From Akkermansia sp. (GTDB lineage: Bacteria > Verrucomicrobiota > Verrucomicrobiia > Verrucomicrobiales > Akkermansiaceae), in assembly GCA_017415995.1 (NCBI GenBank), contig JAFQDN010000012.1, forward strand, positions 1 through 49,793: DNA of 49,793 nucleotides, given 5' to 3'. Both the position numbers and the translations under genes were made by a program. Shown piece by piece: positions 41,733-49,792 of the stretch. Each line of letters opens with the position of its first letter. The stretch's first letter is position 1. The notes beneath the pieces were generated by a model, which saw nothing but the letters and a program-made list of their open reading frames with translations, did not search any database and was not told where the DNA came from.

Positions 41733-42930
41733 CCACACTGATGTGACTATCTATATTTAGCACGATATTTTTAAGTTTTTCAACATTGTCCATCTTAACA
41801 ATCACATGACCTATCGCGTCATGAGCGCCTCTAAACGAGTTTAACTTTTGGCTAGGTTTGATTAGCAAATCCATCGCTACGAGACAATCTTTTATTTGTG
41901 ACGAGCACTCAACTCTTTCAAAAACTCCTTTATTCTTAGAATGCAACATAATTACAGCCCATGCGCCATTATACGGAAGCTGTTCAACCTCCTCAACCGG
42001 CAACCCGACACAAGCACGGACAGAATTTTTAATAAGATCCACTCCGGTGGCCATTTTCAGAACCTCGGAAAGTCTATTTCCTCCGCCCCGTGGCGAGACT
42101 TCCATAATGTAAACTTTCCCATCGACCCCCAACCGCGCTTCAATATTAAAAACACCGTTTTTCATTCCTAACAAAGAGATTAAGCGTTGTAACTCAGAGC
42201 ACAACTCTTCTTGTTTTTCTAGTGGCATGGAGGACGGCCAACTATGAGCAGAGGGCGTATAGGGATTAGGAGATTTTGCATCAAAATATTGATTATCGAA
42301 TGAAAAAAACTTAAAAATGCCATCAACCACAAAGCTATCAGACCCGGTTGTTTCCCCTTGTTTTTCAATAAACTCTTCCACTATCACAGAACCGCTGAGA
42401 GAATTCTGCATGGCAGACGCCAATGCACCAGCTAAATCGGAAGAGCAATCAACACGGGTAACACCTTTACTACCGGCAGCGTCTGTCGGTTTAACAATGG
42501 CTGGCCATGAAAATCTATCCGCAGCATCCATAGCAGCATCCACAGAGTCAAAACCATACGACCACGGGCAATTAAAGCTATGTTTTCTCAAAAACTCACG
42601 AAAACGAGCCTTATCTTGCAAAATACATACTGATTCGTATGGACCGAAAGAAGGTAACCCCATTTGTTCCTGCACATATGCAGCAGTCACCACACCGGGG
42701 TCCACTGCAAAAGACATGATGCCGTCAATTTGCAAGTCTTGAGCCAATTTAAGAACAGCCTCTTTGTCAATGATGCTGACATTATGGTACTCATCTGAAT
42801 ACTTGTGCGCAATATTATTCGGGAGATAGTCACACGTAATCACATGCAACCCCAGTTCATGAGCCGCATCTATCACCGGCAACAAATAACGGAGCCCCCC
42901 CAAGAGCATTATTTTCTTCTTATCAGCCAT
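41722..42930 (-). CDS. ATP-grasp family ligase
   Basis: 402 aa. After a Rossmann-like preATP-grasp domain (KIMLLGGLRYLLPVIDAA) comes an ATP-grasp domain with PAIVKPTDAAGSKGV (ATP-binding loop), VIVEEFIE, and the metal site in NIEARLGVDG and VYIMEVSPRGGGNRLSEV. Members join a carboxylate, activated as acyl-phosphate, to an amine or another nucleophile. It is the only minus-strand gene between the sugar-modifying enzymes and the flippase, and has its own divergent promoter. It may attach an amino acid to the polysaccharide sugar or make a precursor. The ATG at 42930 is chosen, since the longer frame would run through the promoter and into the flippase gene. Confidence 0.85.
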   Translation of the reverse strand: MADKKKIMLLGGLRYLLPVIDAAHELGLHVITCDYLPNNIAHKYSDEYHNVSIIDKEAVLKLAQDLQIDGIMSFAVDPGVVTAAYVQEQMGLPSFGPYESVCILQDKARFREFLRKHSFNCPWSYGFDSVDAAMDAADRFSWPAIVKPTDAAGSKGVTRVDCSSDLAGALASAMQNSLSGSVIVEEFIEKQGETTGSDSFVVDGIFKFFSFDNQYFDAKSPNPYTPSAHSWPSSMPLEKQEELCSELQRLISLLGMKNGVFNIEARLGVDGKVYIMEVSPRGGGNRLSEVLKMATGVDLIKNSVRACVGLPVEEVEQLPYNGAWAVIMLHSKNKGVFERVECSSQIKDCLVAMDLLIKPSQKLNSFRGAHDAIGHVIVKMDNVEKLKNIVLNIDSHISVVTR

Positions 42931-42947
42931 ATCGAACTTCCGGTGGC

Positions 42948-42975
42948 AGTATAGCACACTCAGCCTCATATTCAA
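42948..42975 (-). promoter_or_regulatory. Promoter of the ATP-grasp gene
   Basis: On the minus strand TTGAAT and TATACT are separated by 16 bp, with about 11 nt of leader. It stands back to back with the flippase promoter. Confidence 0.6.
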
Positions 42976-42986
42976 GCACAAACTTC

Positions 42987-43015
42987 TTGACCCCCATACA
43001 GCACTGGTATATAAT
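42987..43015 (+). promoter_or_regulatory. Promoter of the flippase-glycosyltransferase pair
   Basis: TTGACC and TATAAT are separated by 17 bp. Transcription should begin about 6 nt before the ATG at 43028. A GGAGGGG lies directly before the ATG. Confidence 0.75.
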
Positions 43016-43027
43016 TGCGGAGGGGAA

Positions 43028-44530
43028 ATGGGACGCGTTGCCAAAGAAACATTTAACGGGATGAAGTGGATGCTGCTGCAAAAATGCACGCTCCAACCAC
43101 TTCAACTTGTGTTCATGATGTTTCTGACGCGCTTGGTCACGCCGGAAGAAATAGGTATACTTGGGTTAACAGCCATTTTCTTTGCGATAGCCGGGAGTCT
43201 GGCAAGCTGCGGATTCGGCACAGCGTTAATACGCAAGCAGGATCGCACAGAAGAAGACATCAGCACCATGTTCTGGTTCAATGCCGGAATGAGCCTATTG
43301 ATGAGCATCACACTTTTTCTCTGTGCCCCCCTGTTCGTGGATTTTTTTAATCAGCCTGCATTGCTATGGCTGACCCGGGCTTCCGCATGCATGATGTTTT
43401 TTAACTCGCTGGGAAGCGTGCACTGGACTTTGTACACATGTCGGCGTGATTTCAAAACACCAGCCATTATCCATACCATCGTGGCAATCCTTTCTATGCC
43501 TTTGTGCATCAGCTTGGCTTATGCAGGGTGGGGCTCATGGGCTATTATGACGCAAGGTATTTTTTCCGGATTTTCGAATCTCATCATCATCTGGATTGTT
43601 TCGCCGTGGAAACCCCGTTTTCTCTTCTCAAAAAAGTCATTCAAAGAAATGTTCGGCTATGGTTCCAAACTGGCTCTATCTGGTCTATTGGATACCGGAT
43701 ACATGAATCTCCGTAGTCTCATCATCGGGCGCTTCTATTCTCCGGCCGACCTCGCCTATTATGACAGAGGACGCCACCTTGCAGCCATGTTTCCGACTAC
43801 AATTTGCGGAATGCTCGGCAGTGTTACATTCCCGATTCTGGCCACCCTACAAGATAATCCGGAGAGATTAAGGCTGATTTACCGCAAATATCTGCGTCTC
43901 TTCACGCTCAGCATCACTTGGTTATGCTTGTGCACCGCAGCCTACGCGGAACCATTGGTTGCAGTCATGTATGGAGAGCAATGGGGGCAGGCTGCCATTT
44001 TTACACAATTTGTGTGCTTCACCTTCGCGGTTTATCATCTGCAGGTTATTAATCTGAACCTCCTGCAAGTACTCGGGCGTTCCGATCTTTTTCTCCGGCT
44101 GGAAATCGTAAAAAAAGTTTTAGGCCTAGCTATCATGATTTACTGCGCAACCATCAGTGTGGTAGCCATGTGCATTGGCTCTGTCATTCTCTCTTACGTA
44201 TGTCTTTATATAAATTCCTACTTCACCAAACGGCTTGTTAACATGACTATTTGGCAACAGCTGATGGATTATACTCCCTTATTTCTACTAGCCTTTGTTA
44301 CTACATGGCTGCCGGCTTACTTTATCACTCAACTTCCTATCTTGTCGATTGCTCAGCTAGCCATAGGCGGTATATCGTCAGCTATTCTCTATTTCCTTAT
44401 TCTCTTTATCTCTAAAAATGAGAGTCTGAAAGAAACGCTGCAACTTCTTCAACCTAGAGTACCCACTCAACGACTCAAATATGTAATCCAATTCTTCATC
44501 AAAAAGTTAAACAATGGCCAAGAAACTTAA
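43028..44530 (+). CDS. wzx: Wzx-type polysaccharide flippase (MOP superfamily)
   Basis: 500 aa with twelve or more predicted membrane helices. The N-terminal FLTRLVTPEEIGILGLTAIF and FGTALIRKQDRTEEDISTMF match the WzxC branch (Polysacc_synt_3). It moves lipid-linked repeat units across the inner membrane. The C-terminal tail is basic and cytoplasmic. It overlaps the next glycosyltransferase by 17 bp, so the two are probably co-expressed. No Wzy polymerase is near. Base composition is intermediate between the core genome and the AT-rich block. Confidence 0.88.
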   Translation: MGRVAKETFNGMKWMLLQKCTLQPLQLVFMMFLTRLVTPEEIGILGLTAIFFAIAGSLASCGFGTALIRKQDRTEEDISTMFWFNAGMSLLMSITLFLCAPLFVDFFNQPALLWLTRASACMMFFNSLGSVHWTLYTCRRDFKTPAIIHTIVAILSMPLCISLAYAGWGSWAIMTQGIFSGFSNLIIIWIVSPWKPRFLFSKKSFKEMFGYGSKLALSGLLDTGYMNLRSLIIGRFYSPADLAYYDRGRHLAAMFPTTICGMLGSVTFPILATLQDNPERLRLIYRKYLRLFTLSITWLCLCTAAYAEPLVAVMYGEQWGQAAIFTQFVCFTFAVYHLQVINLNLLQVLGRSDLFLRLEIVKKVLGLAIMIYCATISVVAMCIGSVILSYVCLYINSYFTKRLVNMTIWQQLMDYTPLFLLAFVTTWLPAYFITQLPILSIAQLAIGGISSAILYFLILFISKNESLKETLQLLQPRVPTQRLKYVIQFFIKKLNNGQET

Positions 44531-45602
44531 AGTCATCATCCGCTGTCTCGTATACAATCACGAACCCTATCTTCGCGATTGCCTCGAAGGATTTGTCATG
44601 CAAAAGACAAATTTTGCATTTAAAGCAGTAGTACATGATGACTGCTCCACCGATGGAAGTGCAGCCATTATTCGTGAGTATGCAGAAAAATATCCGGACA
44701 TCATTGAACCTATTTACGAAACTGAAAACCTGTATTCTAAACGCAATGGCTCGCTAAGACAAGTCATGGATGCTGCAACCATGAATCGGAGCGATTACAT
44801 TGCATACTGCGAAGGCGATGACTATTGGATAGACCCTCACAAATTACAAAAGCAGGTAGACTACATGGATGCCCACCCGGAATGCACAATGACATATACG
44901 GATGTTGATATTTTGACTCAAAACGGCATCTTAACATTAGAAGAAAAAGAAAAAAACTTTGGAAAATCGATAAATAAAGACAAAACAACAGATCCAAAAG
45001 ATATTATTATCCAAGGAAGAGCAGCCATATTTACGTGTTCCACCGTGTATAAATCAAACATCAAAGAAGATTATCCCGAAGCAGCCAAACGTTGTTGTGT
45101 AGGTGACACCCCCTTAGAAATATTTGCCGCACTCAAAGGCAAAGTATACGGTTTTTCTGACAAAACAGCTGTATATAGATATTCATTTCCCGGCTCATGG
45201 ACAGCAAACCAAAAAATTATAGCAAATGAAAAGACATTAAAAAAATGGCTAACTATTGTAGATATGATGAATGCCATGAACGATTATTCTAACGGAAAAT
45301 ATTCCAGAGAGTTTATAAAATCAGCTACTGATTTTCTTCTTTGGGGACTATCCGATCATCCGCATTTATTCTTTCCTGCCTGTCAAGACAAAAAATGCAT
45401 GGAACTTTTTGATTATAAAAATGCAATATATTATCCTAACAACCAATCACAAATTAGAGAAATAATAACCAAGTTAAAATACTTTCCTTTTAACCCCTAC
45501 AACCATGCTCTAAAGAATCTTGTTCTAAAGCTTACTGTATGGCAACGAATAAAGGTATTGTGGCACTATTTTTTCCGGTCTGCACACAAGAAATCACAAT
45601 AA
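44514..45602 (+). CDS. Family 2 glycosyltransferase
   Basis: 362 aa of GT-A fold, cytosolic face of the inner membrane. VVHDDCSTDGSA (about 39-50) binds the nucleotide-sugar, and EGDDYWIDPHKLQKQ (about 100-114) carries the metal-binding Asp residues. The C-terminal half is family-specific. The sugar and linkage cannot be read from sequence. The ATG is inside the flippase gene (17-bp overlap). The 3' end overlaps the convergent GT2 gene by 9 bp. Confidence 0.86.
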   Translation: MAKKLKVIIRCLVYNHEPYLRDCLEGFVMQKTNFAFKAVVHDDCSTDGSAAIIREYAEKYPDIIEPIYETENLYSKRNGSLRQVMDAATMNRSDYIAYCEGDDYWIDPHKLQKQVDYMDAHPECTMTYTDVDILTQNGILTLEEKEKNFGKSINKDKTTDPKDIIIQGRAAIFTCSTVYKSNIKEDYPEAAKRCCVGDTPLEIFAALKGKVYGFSDKTAVYRYSFPGSWTANQKIIANEKTLKKWLTIVDMMNAMNDYSNGKYSREFIKSATDFLLWGLSDHPHLFFPACQDKKCMELFDYKNAIYYPNNQSQIREIITKLKYFPFNPYNHALKNLVLKLTVWQRIKVLWHYFFRSAHKKSQ

Positions 45603-46586
45603 TGCAGCAAGGTGGTAAGCAATACAAGCGGGCATACAGCGCGAAAGTTTTACAAATTTTTTCATTCGCAAGTATGTCGTTTGAATTTCCGGAATGATGT
45701 GGTTAAATTCCTGCAGAAGGGATTTAACGGATTTGCATCGTTGTCGCATAGACAACTCCTTCCGCTTCATAATCCTGTTTATAGCTTCGTGAAATAGAGT
45801 AGCATATCGATTTCGGAAATCGGAATCGCGATTCCATTCTTCATCCACTAAATCTTTATAAAAAAGGCGCATTGTTTCCAAATGAGCATAATATCTACGA
45901 GGATTATTTACATCCATAGACATAATGGAATCTTCACGCTGGCGATAATAATATAAACAAGATCCCGGGGCAGAACATATTCTCAACCCCGTGCGAGCTA
46001 ACTGGTACGACCATATAACATCTTCATGCAAAATTCCCTCTCTGAAAGAAACTCCACATCGTTTATAAGAGTCCAAATCAATCAAGCGATGCCACGCTGT
46101 GTAATTATGCTCCAATCGTAAAAAAGCACGAAAGGGATCCTGCTCATACAAATCAACTGAGTTGTCTTTCCAAATAGGTTCCACAGTTCCATCGGGCATT
46201 AACAACACAACCCCGCACCCCACAATTATTGGCACCTTATAACGCAAAGCTGCCTCACACATGATAGATATGCAACTAGGAGCAATATAATCATCGCTAT
46301 CTAAAAAATAGATATATTGTCCCATTGCATACTCTACACCGGTATTTCTGGCAGCTGACAAACCTCTATTTGTATCGTGACGAATCACTCTCCATTTCCG
46401 AGCAGAAGAAGCAAGAAGCGACTCAGCGATAGACACACTGGCATCTCCACCACAATCATCTACCAATATAATATCGAGATTTTCATATGTCTGGTCTATG
46501 ACGGATTGTATACAATCCTCTATATAAAGCTCCACTTTATATACCGGAATAATAATAGATACCAGTGGCATATGCGTATCGTTCAT
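45594..46586 (-). CDS. Family 2 glycosyltransferase
   Basis: 330 aa. SIIIPVYKVELYIEDCIQSV is at the N-terminus, then ILVDDCGGDASV, NRGLSAARNTG and FLDSDDYIAP, with the acceptor-side HEDVIW (Glu-Asp). This is the WaaB/EpsJ-like GT2 pattern for building polysaccharide repeats. It is the last of three or four minus-strand genes, 33 bp after the GT4 gene. An internal ATG five codons later (MPLVSII) is an alternative start. AT-rich. Confidence 0.88.
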   Translation of the reverse strand: MNDTHMPLVSIIIPVYKVELYIEDCIQSVIDQTYENLDIILVDDCGGDASVSIAESLLASSARKWRVIRHDTNRGLSAARNTGVEYAMGQYIYFLDSDDYIAPSCISIMCEAALRYKVPIIVGCGVVLLMPDGTVEPIWKDNSVDLYEQDPFRAFLRLEHNYTAWHRLIDLDSYKRCGVSFREGILHEDVIWSYQLARTGLRICSAPGSCLYYYRQREDSIMSMDVNNPRRYYAHLETMRLFYKDLVDEEWNRDSDFRNRYATLFHEAINRIMKRKELSMRQRCKSVKSLLQEFNHIIPEIQTTYLRMKKFVKLSRCMPACIAYHLAALL

Positions 46587-46619
46587 ATTTTTAACTTATT
46601 TCTCTAAAATCGCATATTG

Positions 46620-47834
46620 TCAGCAATCACTTTTTTGAAACACAAGATTTTCCAGCAATTGATTCCACTCATCTCCAATTAACTGGGGATTATACTTACT
46701 CATAAAATTTTCAATTACACAAACATTCTTTTTGTTAGACACTGAATTATCTATTACACAAGCCAACTCATCAGCCAAGCAATCAACATGGTGTTTGTTT
46801 ATGATACTCCCAATTCTATTCGAAAAAATTAAACACCTTGCAGCAGGAAAAGCAAAAACAATCGGATAACAACCAAATAATAGAGCTTCTTGAATTACGC
46901 ATGGGTGAGATTCGCAGTCGGATGCCAACACAACGTATTCCGCACGGTTATACAGAGGGATGACATCTTTAACATGCCCATGAAAAATAACTCTAGGTAT
47001 ATTTCTATCGTGAACTAGGTCGTGTAAAGCCTCGCGCATTTCACCGTCACCTGCAATTTCAAGGCGCCACTCAGAATACTTAGGCGCCAACTGTTCCCAC
47101 GCTTTGATAATAATATCGACATTTTTATCAGGTGAAAATCTACCCACATATAAAATCACCTTTTCTTTTAATGAAACATCATACCGAGGGGATGTACTTT
47201 CAAAAGAAACAGGATTCAAGATGGAAAATATTTTTTCACTTTTGATTCCTGTAATTTTTTTAAGTTGATCTGCAATTACAGGTGTAGGCACCACTACGGC
47301 GTCAGAAATCTCCAACATTTGTTGATGCTTACGCTTTTTCGAAAAATAGAACTTGAACCGGTATGGATCCAACCGCAAAGCGGTCAATAGATGAACAATG
47401 CATCTTTTAAATCGCGATGTTGTAATATTTCTGTATTGTCTATCACGCCTAAAATATTTGATTTCTCCATATACATCAAAATGCAAACAGGTAATAACCT
47501 TTGTTGCCGGACCGAGAACATGTTTAGAAAAAATATCAAAATAACCGAACTCTCCGCCCTCGTTGATGACAACATCTATCTCATGGCTTTTACACAAAGC
47601 CATCACGGCATTTTTTCTTTCTTCAGCAGTCAATTTTTGACTGAGAACAAAGTGATAAGACGACAGTGATGATGTATCTTCGCTATCAGGAACGCAATGA
47701 GACAAATAGAACACCGAGAATCCTTTTGCCCTTAAGGCTTCACCGACAGTACACGCTACACGCTCAGTCCCTCCTCGATGAGGTAATAATAAATGAGGAT
47801 AGGCAATTAGAATATTCTTTTTATCATCGCTCAT
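46620..47834 (-). CDS. Family 4 glycosyltransferase
   Basis: 404 aa with a GT-B fold. The N-terminal glycine-rich loop is in PHRGGTERVACTVGEAL. The C-terminal domain has ILYVGRFSPDKNVDIIIKAW, the core GDGEMREALHDL, and the E-x7-E motif around CESHPCVIQEALLFG (E near 318 and 326). It transfers a sugar from a nucleotide donor with retention, using an unknown acceptor. The start is 4 bp from the stop of the next gene upstream. AT-rich. Confidence 0.9.
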   Translation of the reverse strand: MSDDKKNILIAYPHLLLPHRGGTERVACTVGEALRAKGFSVFYLSHCVPDSEDTSSLSSYHFVLSQKLTAEERKNAVMALCKSHEIDVVINEGGEFGYFDIFSKHVLGPATKVITCLHFDVYGEIKYFRRDRQYRNITTSRFKRCIVHLLTALRLDPYRFKFYFSKKRKHQQMLEISDAVVVPTPVIADQLKKITGIKSEKIFSILNPVSFESTSPRYDVSLKEKVILYVGRFSPDKNVDIIIKAWEQLAPKYSEWRLEIAGDGEMREALHDLVHDRNIPRVIFHGHVKDVIPLYNRAEYVVLASDCESHPCVIQEALLFGCYPIVFAFPAARCLIFSNRIGSIINKHHVDCLADELACVIDNSVSNKKNVCVIENFMSKYNPQLIGDEWNQLLENLVFQKSDC

Positions 47835-47838
47835 AAGT

Positions 47839-48867
47839 TTACTCCTTCACCTCTACTCTCACAAACTTTTTTCCGCCAATAGCGGCGCCTGTTTTGGAGA
47901 AGCCGCTTTCGTACAGGCCGTCGCCGATGAGGCTGTACACCTCTTTGGCGCGGGAGATGGTTAATAAATCAACGAATGTTTTGTCCGCAACGGAGGTGTT
48001 ACCGGATTGATGGGCAATATGACCAATGGAACCGGGGAGAATGCGAACGTATTCCGGGTGCTGAACATTCAAAAAGTAATTAGAATCAGAGAATAGCAGA
48101 ACGCAATTCGCCCCGGATTGGATGCGTATTTGCTCTATCGTTGCGTGTACACGCTGAATCATTTGCTGCTTTTCCTCCTCAGTAGATGCAACTTTGCCCA
48201 AGCCCTCTATATTCTCAAAGTGCTCAAAGAAATTGATAAAACGAGCATGAACGGCAACATATTCATCTTCACGCAAGGCATTTTCCTGCAGGGTCTGCTG
48301 TAGCAAGGTGTCCAAACGTGGGGACAACTTGAACAAGCGCCAAAAGAGGTCATGGTATGTGTACTTGGCGCGCAGGTGCTCCGGCATAAAATCCGCAATC
48401 ACATCCTCACTTTGGTACACATGGTACTCCTTTTTGCGGTATTTAAGCTCAGGCCACTCTCGGGAATAGAAGAGAAATGCCACCTTGTTCAGCCCCCAGG
48501 AAATATCTGCCGGTTCGCATCGCCAATCCACCTCGTTGGGCTCTAAATATTCCTCCAAACGGAATCCCTTATCATGGTACAAACAAAATTCACGACCATT
48601 TTCCAGCGCCAGAGCATAGCCAAACACCATGGACTTAATTCTGTCTGCCAAACCGGAAATCACCGTCTTGTCAGTCATGTACACGACAACACGGTTGGTG
48701 TTCTTAGATGAAAACTCCCAAAACTTGTAGTGCCGTAATATGCCTCTTGTCAAATTAAAACACCACGTAACGTCACTGAAACGGAACTTTCCCATATACT
48801 CGAGAAAGCGTCGCCCCAAGGTGCTTTTAATTTTTTGCAAAAAGTTCATACCACTTAAATTCCCCAT
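47839..48867 (-). CDS. Fucosyltransferase-like GT-B protein
   Basis: 342 aa from the ATG at 48867. The C-terminal half resembles the GT11/GT23 superfamily: AVHARFINF (an HxR-type motif), VLLFSDSNYFL, HQSGNTSVADKTFVDLLTISRAKEV and LIGDGLYESGFSKTGAAIGG. The DLLTISRA segment is where the known fucosyltransferases hold their donor site. The N-terminal half is not recognised. The start overlaps the stop of the preceding T5orf172 gene by one base (TGATG), which suggests coupled translation. It may add a deoxy sugar to the surface polysaccharide. The assignment is by motif and context only. Confidence 0.65.
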   Translation of the reverse strand: MGNLSGMNFLQKIKSTLGRRFLEYMGKFRFSDVTWCFNLTRGILRHYKFWEFSSKNTNRVVVYMTDKTVISGLADRIKSMVFGYALALENGREFCLYHDKGFRLEEYLEPNEVDWRCEPADISWGLNKVAFLFYSREWPELKYRKKEYHVYQSEDVIADFMPEHLRAKYTYHDLFWRLFKLSPRLDTLLQQTLQENALREDEYVAVHARFINFFEHFENIEGLGKVASTEEEKQQMIQRVHATIEQIRIQSGANCVLLFSDSNYFLNVQHPEYVRILPGSIGHIAHQSGNTSVADKTFVDLLTISRAKEVYSLIGDGLYESGFSKTGAAIGGKKFVRVEVKE

Positions 48868-49532
48868 CACTCCTCGGGGGTGTAGGTTTCGTTGTAGAGG
48901 TCATCTAAGGATTTGCCGTTGTGGGACCAGAAGCGGGCGGGGGCGACGCCGTAGGGGAGGTCGAGGAGCTGTCGGGTGAGAGGGGTGAGGTAGGTAGCCT
49001 CGCCGTTGTAGAGCACCTTGTGAGCATCACAAACAGTGGCTATGATGGGCTCGGAGGAGGAGGAGCCGGTGAAGATGAGGGTGGCGCCGTCTGTAAGCCC
49101 CATTTCGTAGAAGTTCATACGCGGGCGGCGGGCAATGTAGCGGTCGCGGGCGGCAGCGTCGGTGGCGGTTTCATGCTGTTTGAGCACCTGCTCCACGTCA
49201 TCCGTGCGGTTTGTGGCTTGGTGTAGCTCACTCAGGTAATTCAACAAGGGGAGAATCTGCTCCAAGCCGATTCGGAAGAACTCGCGGTTGGGGTTGAGGC
49301 GTTGCGAAGCAAAGGTGGCATGAAGGGCTTTTTCCAATGACACACAATCCTTGGCGGAGCATGCATACTCACAGACAAATTGAAAGGGAACTGATGTATT
49401 GTATAGCTCCTTCATTCTTTCATCCACCGAGGAACGGGAAGTTCTACCGATTTTAAGTATACCGGGCATGGCAGGATTGGACAACACGTAAACAATCCCT
49501 TCATTACTCGCCTGTGCATCACTCGTTAGCAT
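48867..49532 (-). CDS. GIY-YIG-like (T5orf172) protein with C-terminal RAMA-like domain
   Basis: 221 aa. The N-terminal part (about 10-90) matches the T5orf172/MUG113 type of GIY-YIG fold: GIVYVLSNPAMPGILKIGRT, then HATFASQRLNPNREFF. These domains act as nucleases or DNA binders in phage and mobile-element proteins. The C-terminal part (about 135-215) with GATLIFTGSSSSEPII, YLTPLTRQLL and SHNGKSLDDLYNE recalls RAMA/DUF4357-like domains linked to restriction systems. The middle is helical. It is the first gene of the minus-strand glycosyltransferase group, but its function looks unrelated to polysaccharide. A leaderless-type promoter precedes it. It may be part of a mobile or defence island next to the contig-end element. 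Confidence 0.75.
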   Translation of the reverse strand: MLTSDAQASNEGIVYVLSNPAMPGILKIGRTSRSSVDERMKELYNTSVPFQFVCEYACSAKDCVSLEKALHATFASQRLNPNREFFRIGLEQILPLLNYLSELHQATNRTDDVEQVLKQHETATDAAARDRYIARRPRMNFYEMGLTDGATLIFTGSSSSEPIIATVCDAHKVLYNGEATYLTPLTRQLLDLPYGVAPARFWSHNGKSLDDLYNETYTPEE

Positions 49533-49540
49533 GTGCGGTT

Positions 49541-49569
49541 ATGGTAGCTCATTGGGCAGGCAATGTAAA
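49541..49569 (-). promoter_or_regulatory. Promoter of the T5orf172 gene (leaderless type)
   Basis: On the minus strand TTTACA and TACCAT are separated by 17 bp. The -10 box ends 8 nt before the ATG at 49532. Confidence 0.55.
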
Positions 49570-49590
49570 GTTGAAAGAACGTGCAAATGA

Positions 49591-49619
49591 AAAAAAACGG
49601 GCACTGCGCCAGTTTTTTT
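49591..49619. terminator. Bidirectional terminator-like hairpin
   Basis: AAAAAAAC and GGC pair with GCC and GTTTTTTT around ACTGC, giving a short G+C stem with A/T runs on both sides. It lies between the T5orf172 gene promoter and the contig-end element and could stop read-through in either direction. Confidence 0.5.
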
Positions 49620-49652
49620 CAATACCCACGCCTTGTAAATAATGATGCAACA

Positions 49653-49792
49653 TCAGGGCAAACGCATTGGGCGACGTGTCATACAGAAAATACGGCTTCA
49701 AAAATCTTTTTCATGTATTCAACATCCACAGCACAAGCGAATTGCATGTTCTTTACGGATAGTTTTTCGTTTGTGAGCTTCTTATATCGCCT
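49653..49792 (-). mobile_element. Right copy of contig-end inverted repeat, probable insertion-sequence end
   Basis: Reverse complement of 1-140 with a single difference. Identity ends at 49653. Flanking bases inside the window (49620-49652) do not match those at 141-175, so this is the real edge of the repeated unit. Confidence 0.6.
49679..49792 (-). CDS. C-terminal fragment of the same multicopy protein (5' end outside window)
   Basis: Open from the window edge, 37 codons, stop TGA at 49679-49681. It is identical to the product of 1-114 except for Ala in place of Thr at one position. See that entry for the reasoning on a transposase. Confidence 0.5.
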   Translation of the reverse strand, partial: RRYKKLTNEKLSVKNMQFACAVDVEYMKKIFEAVFSV

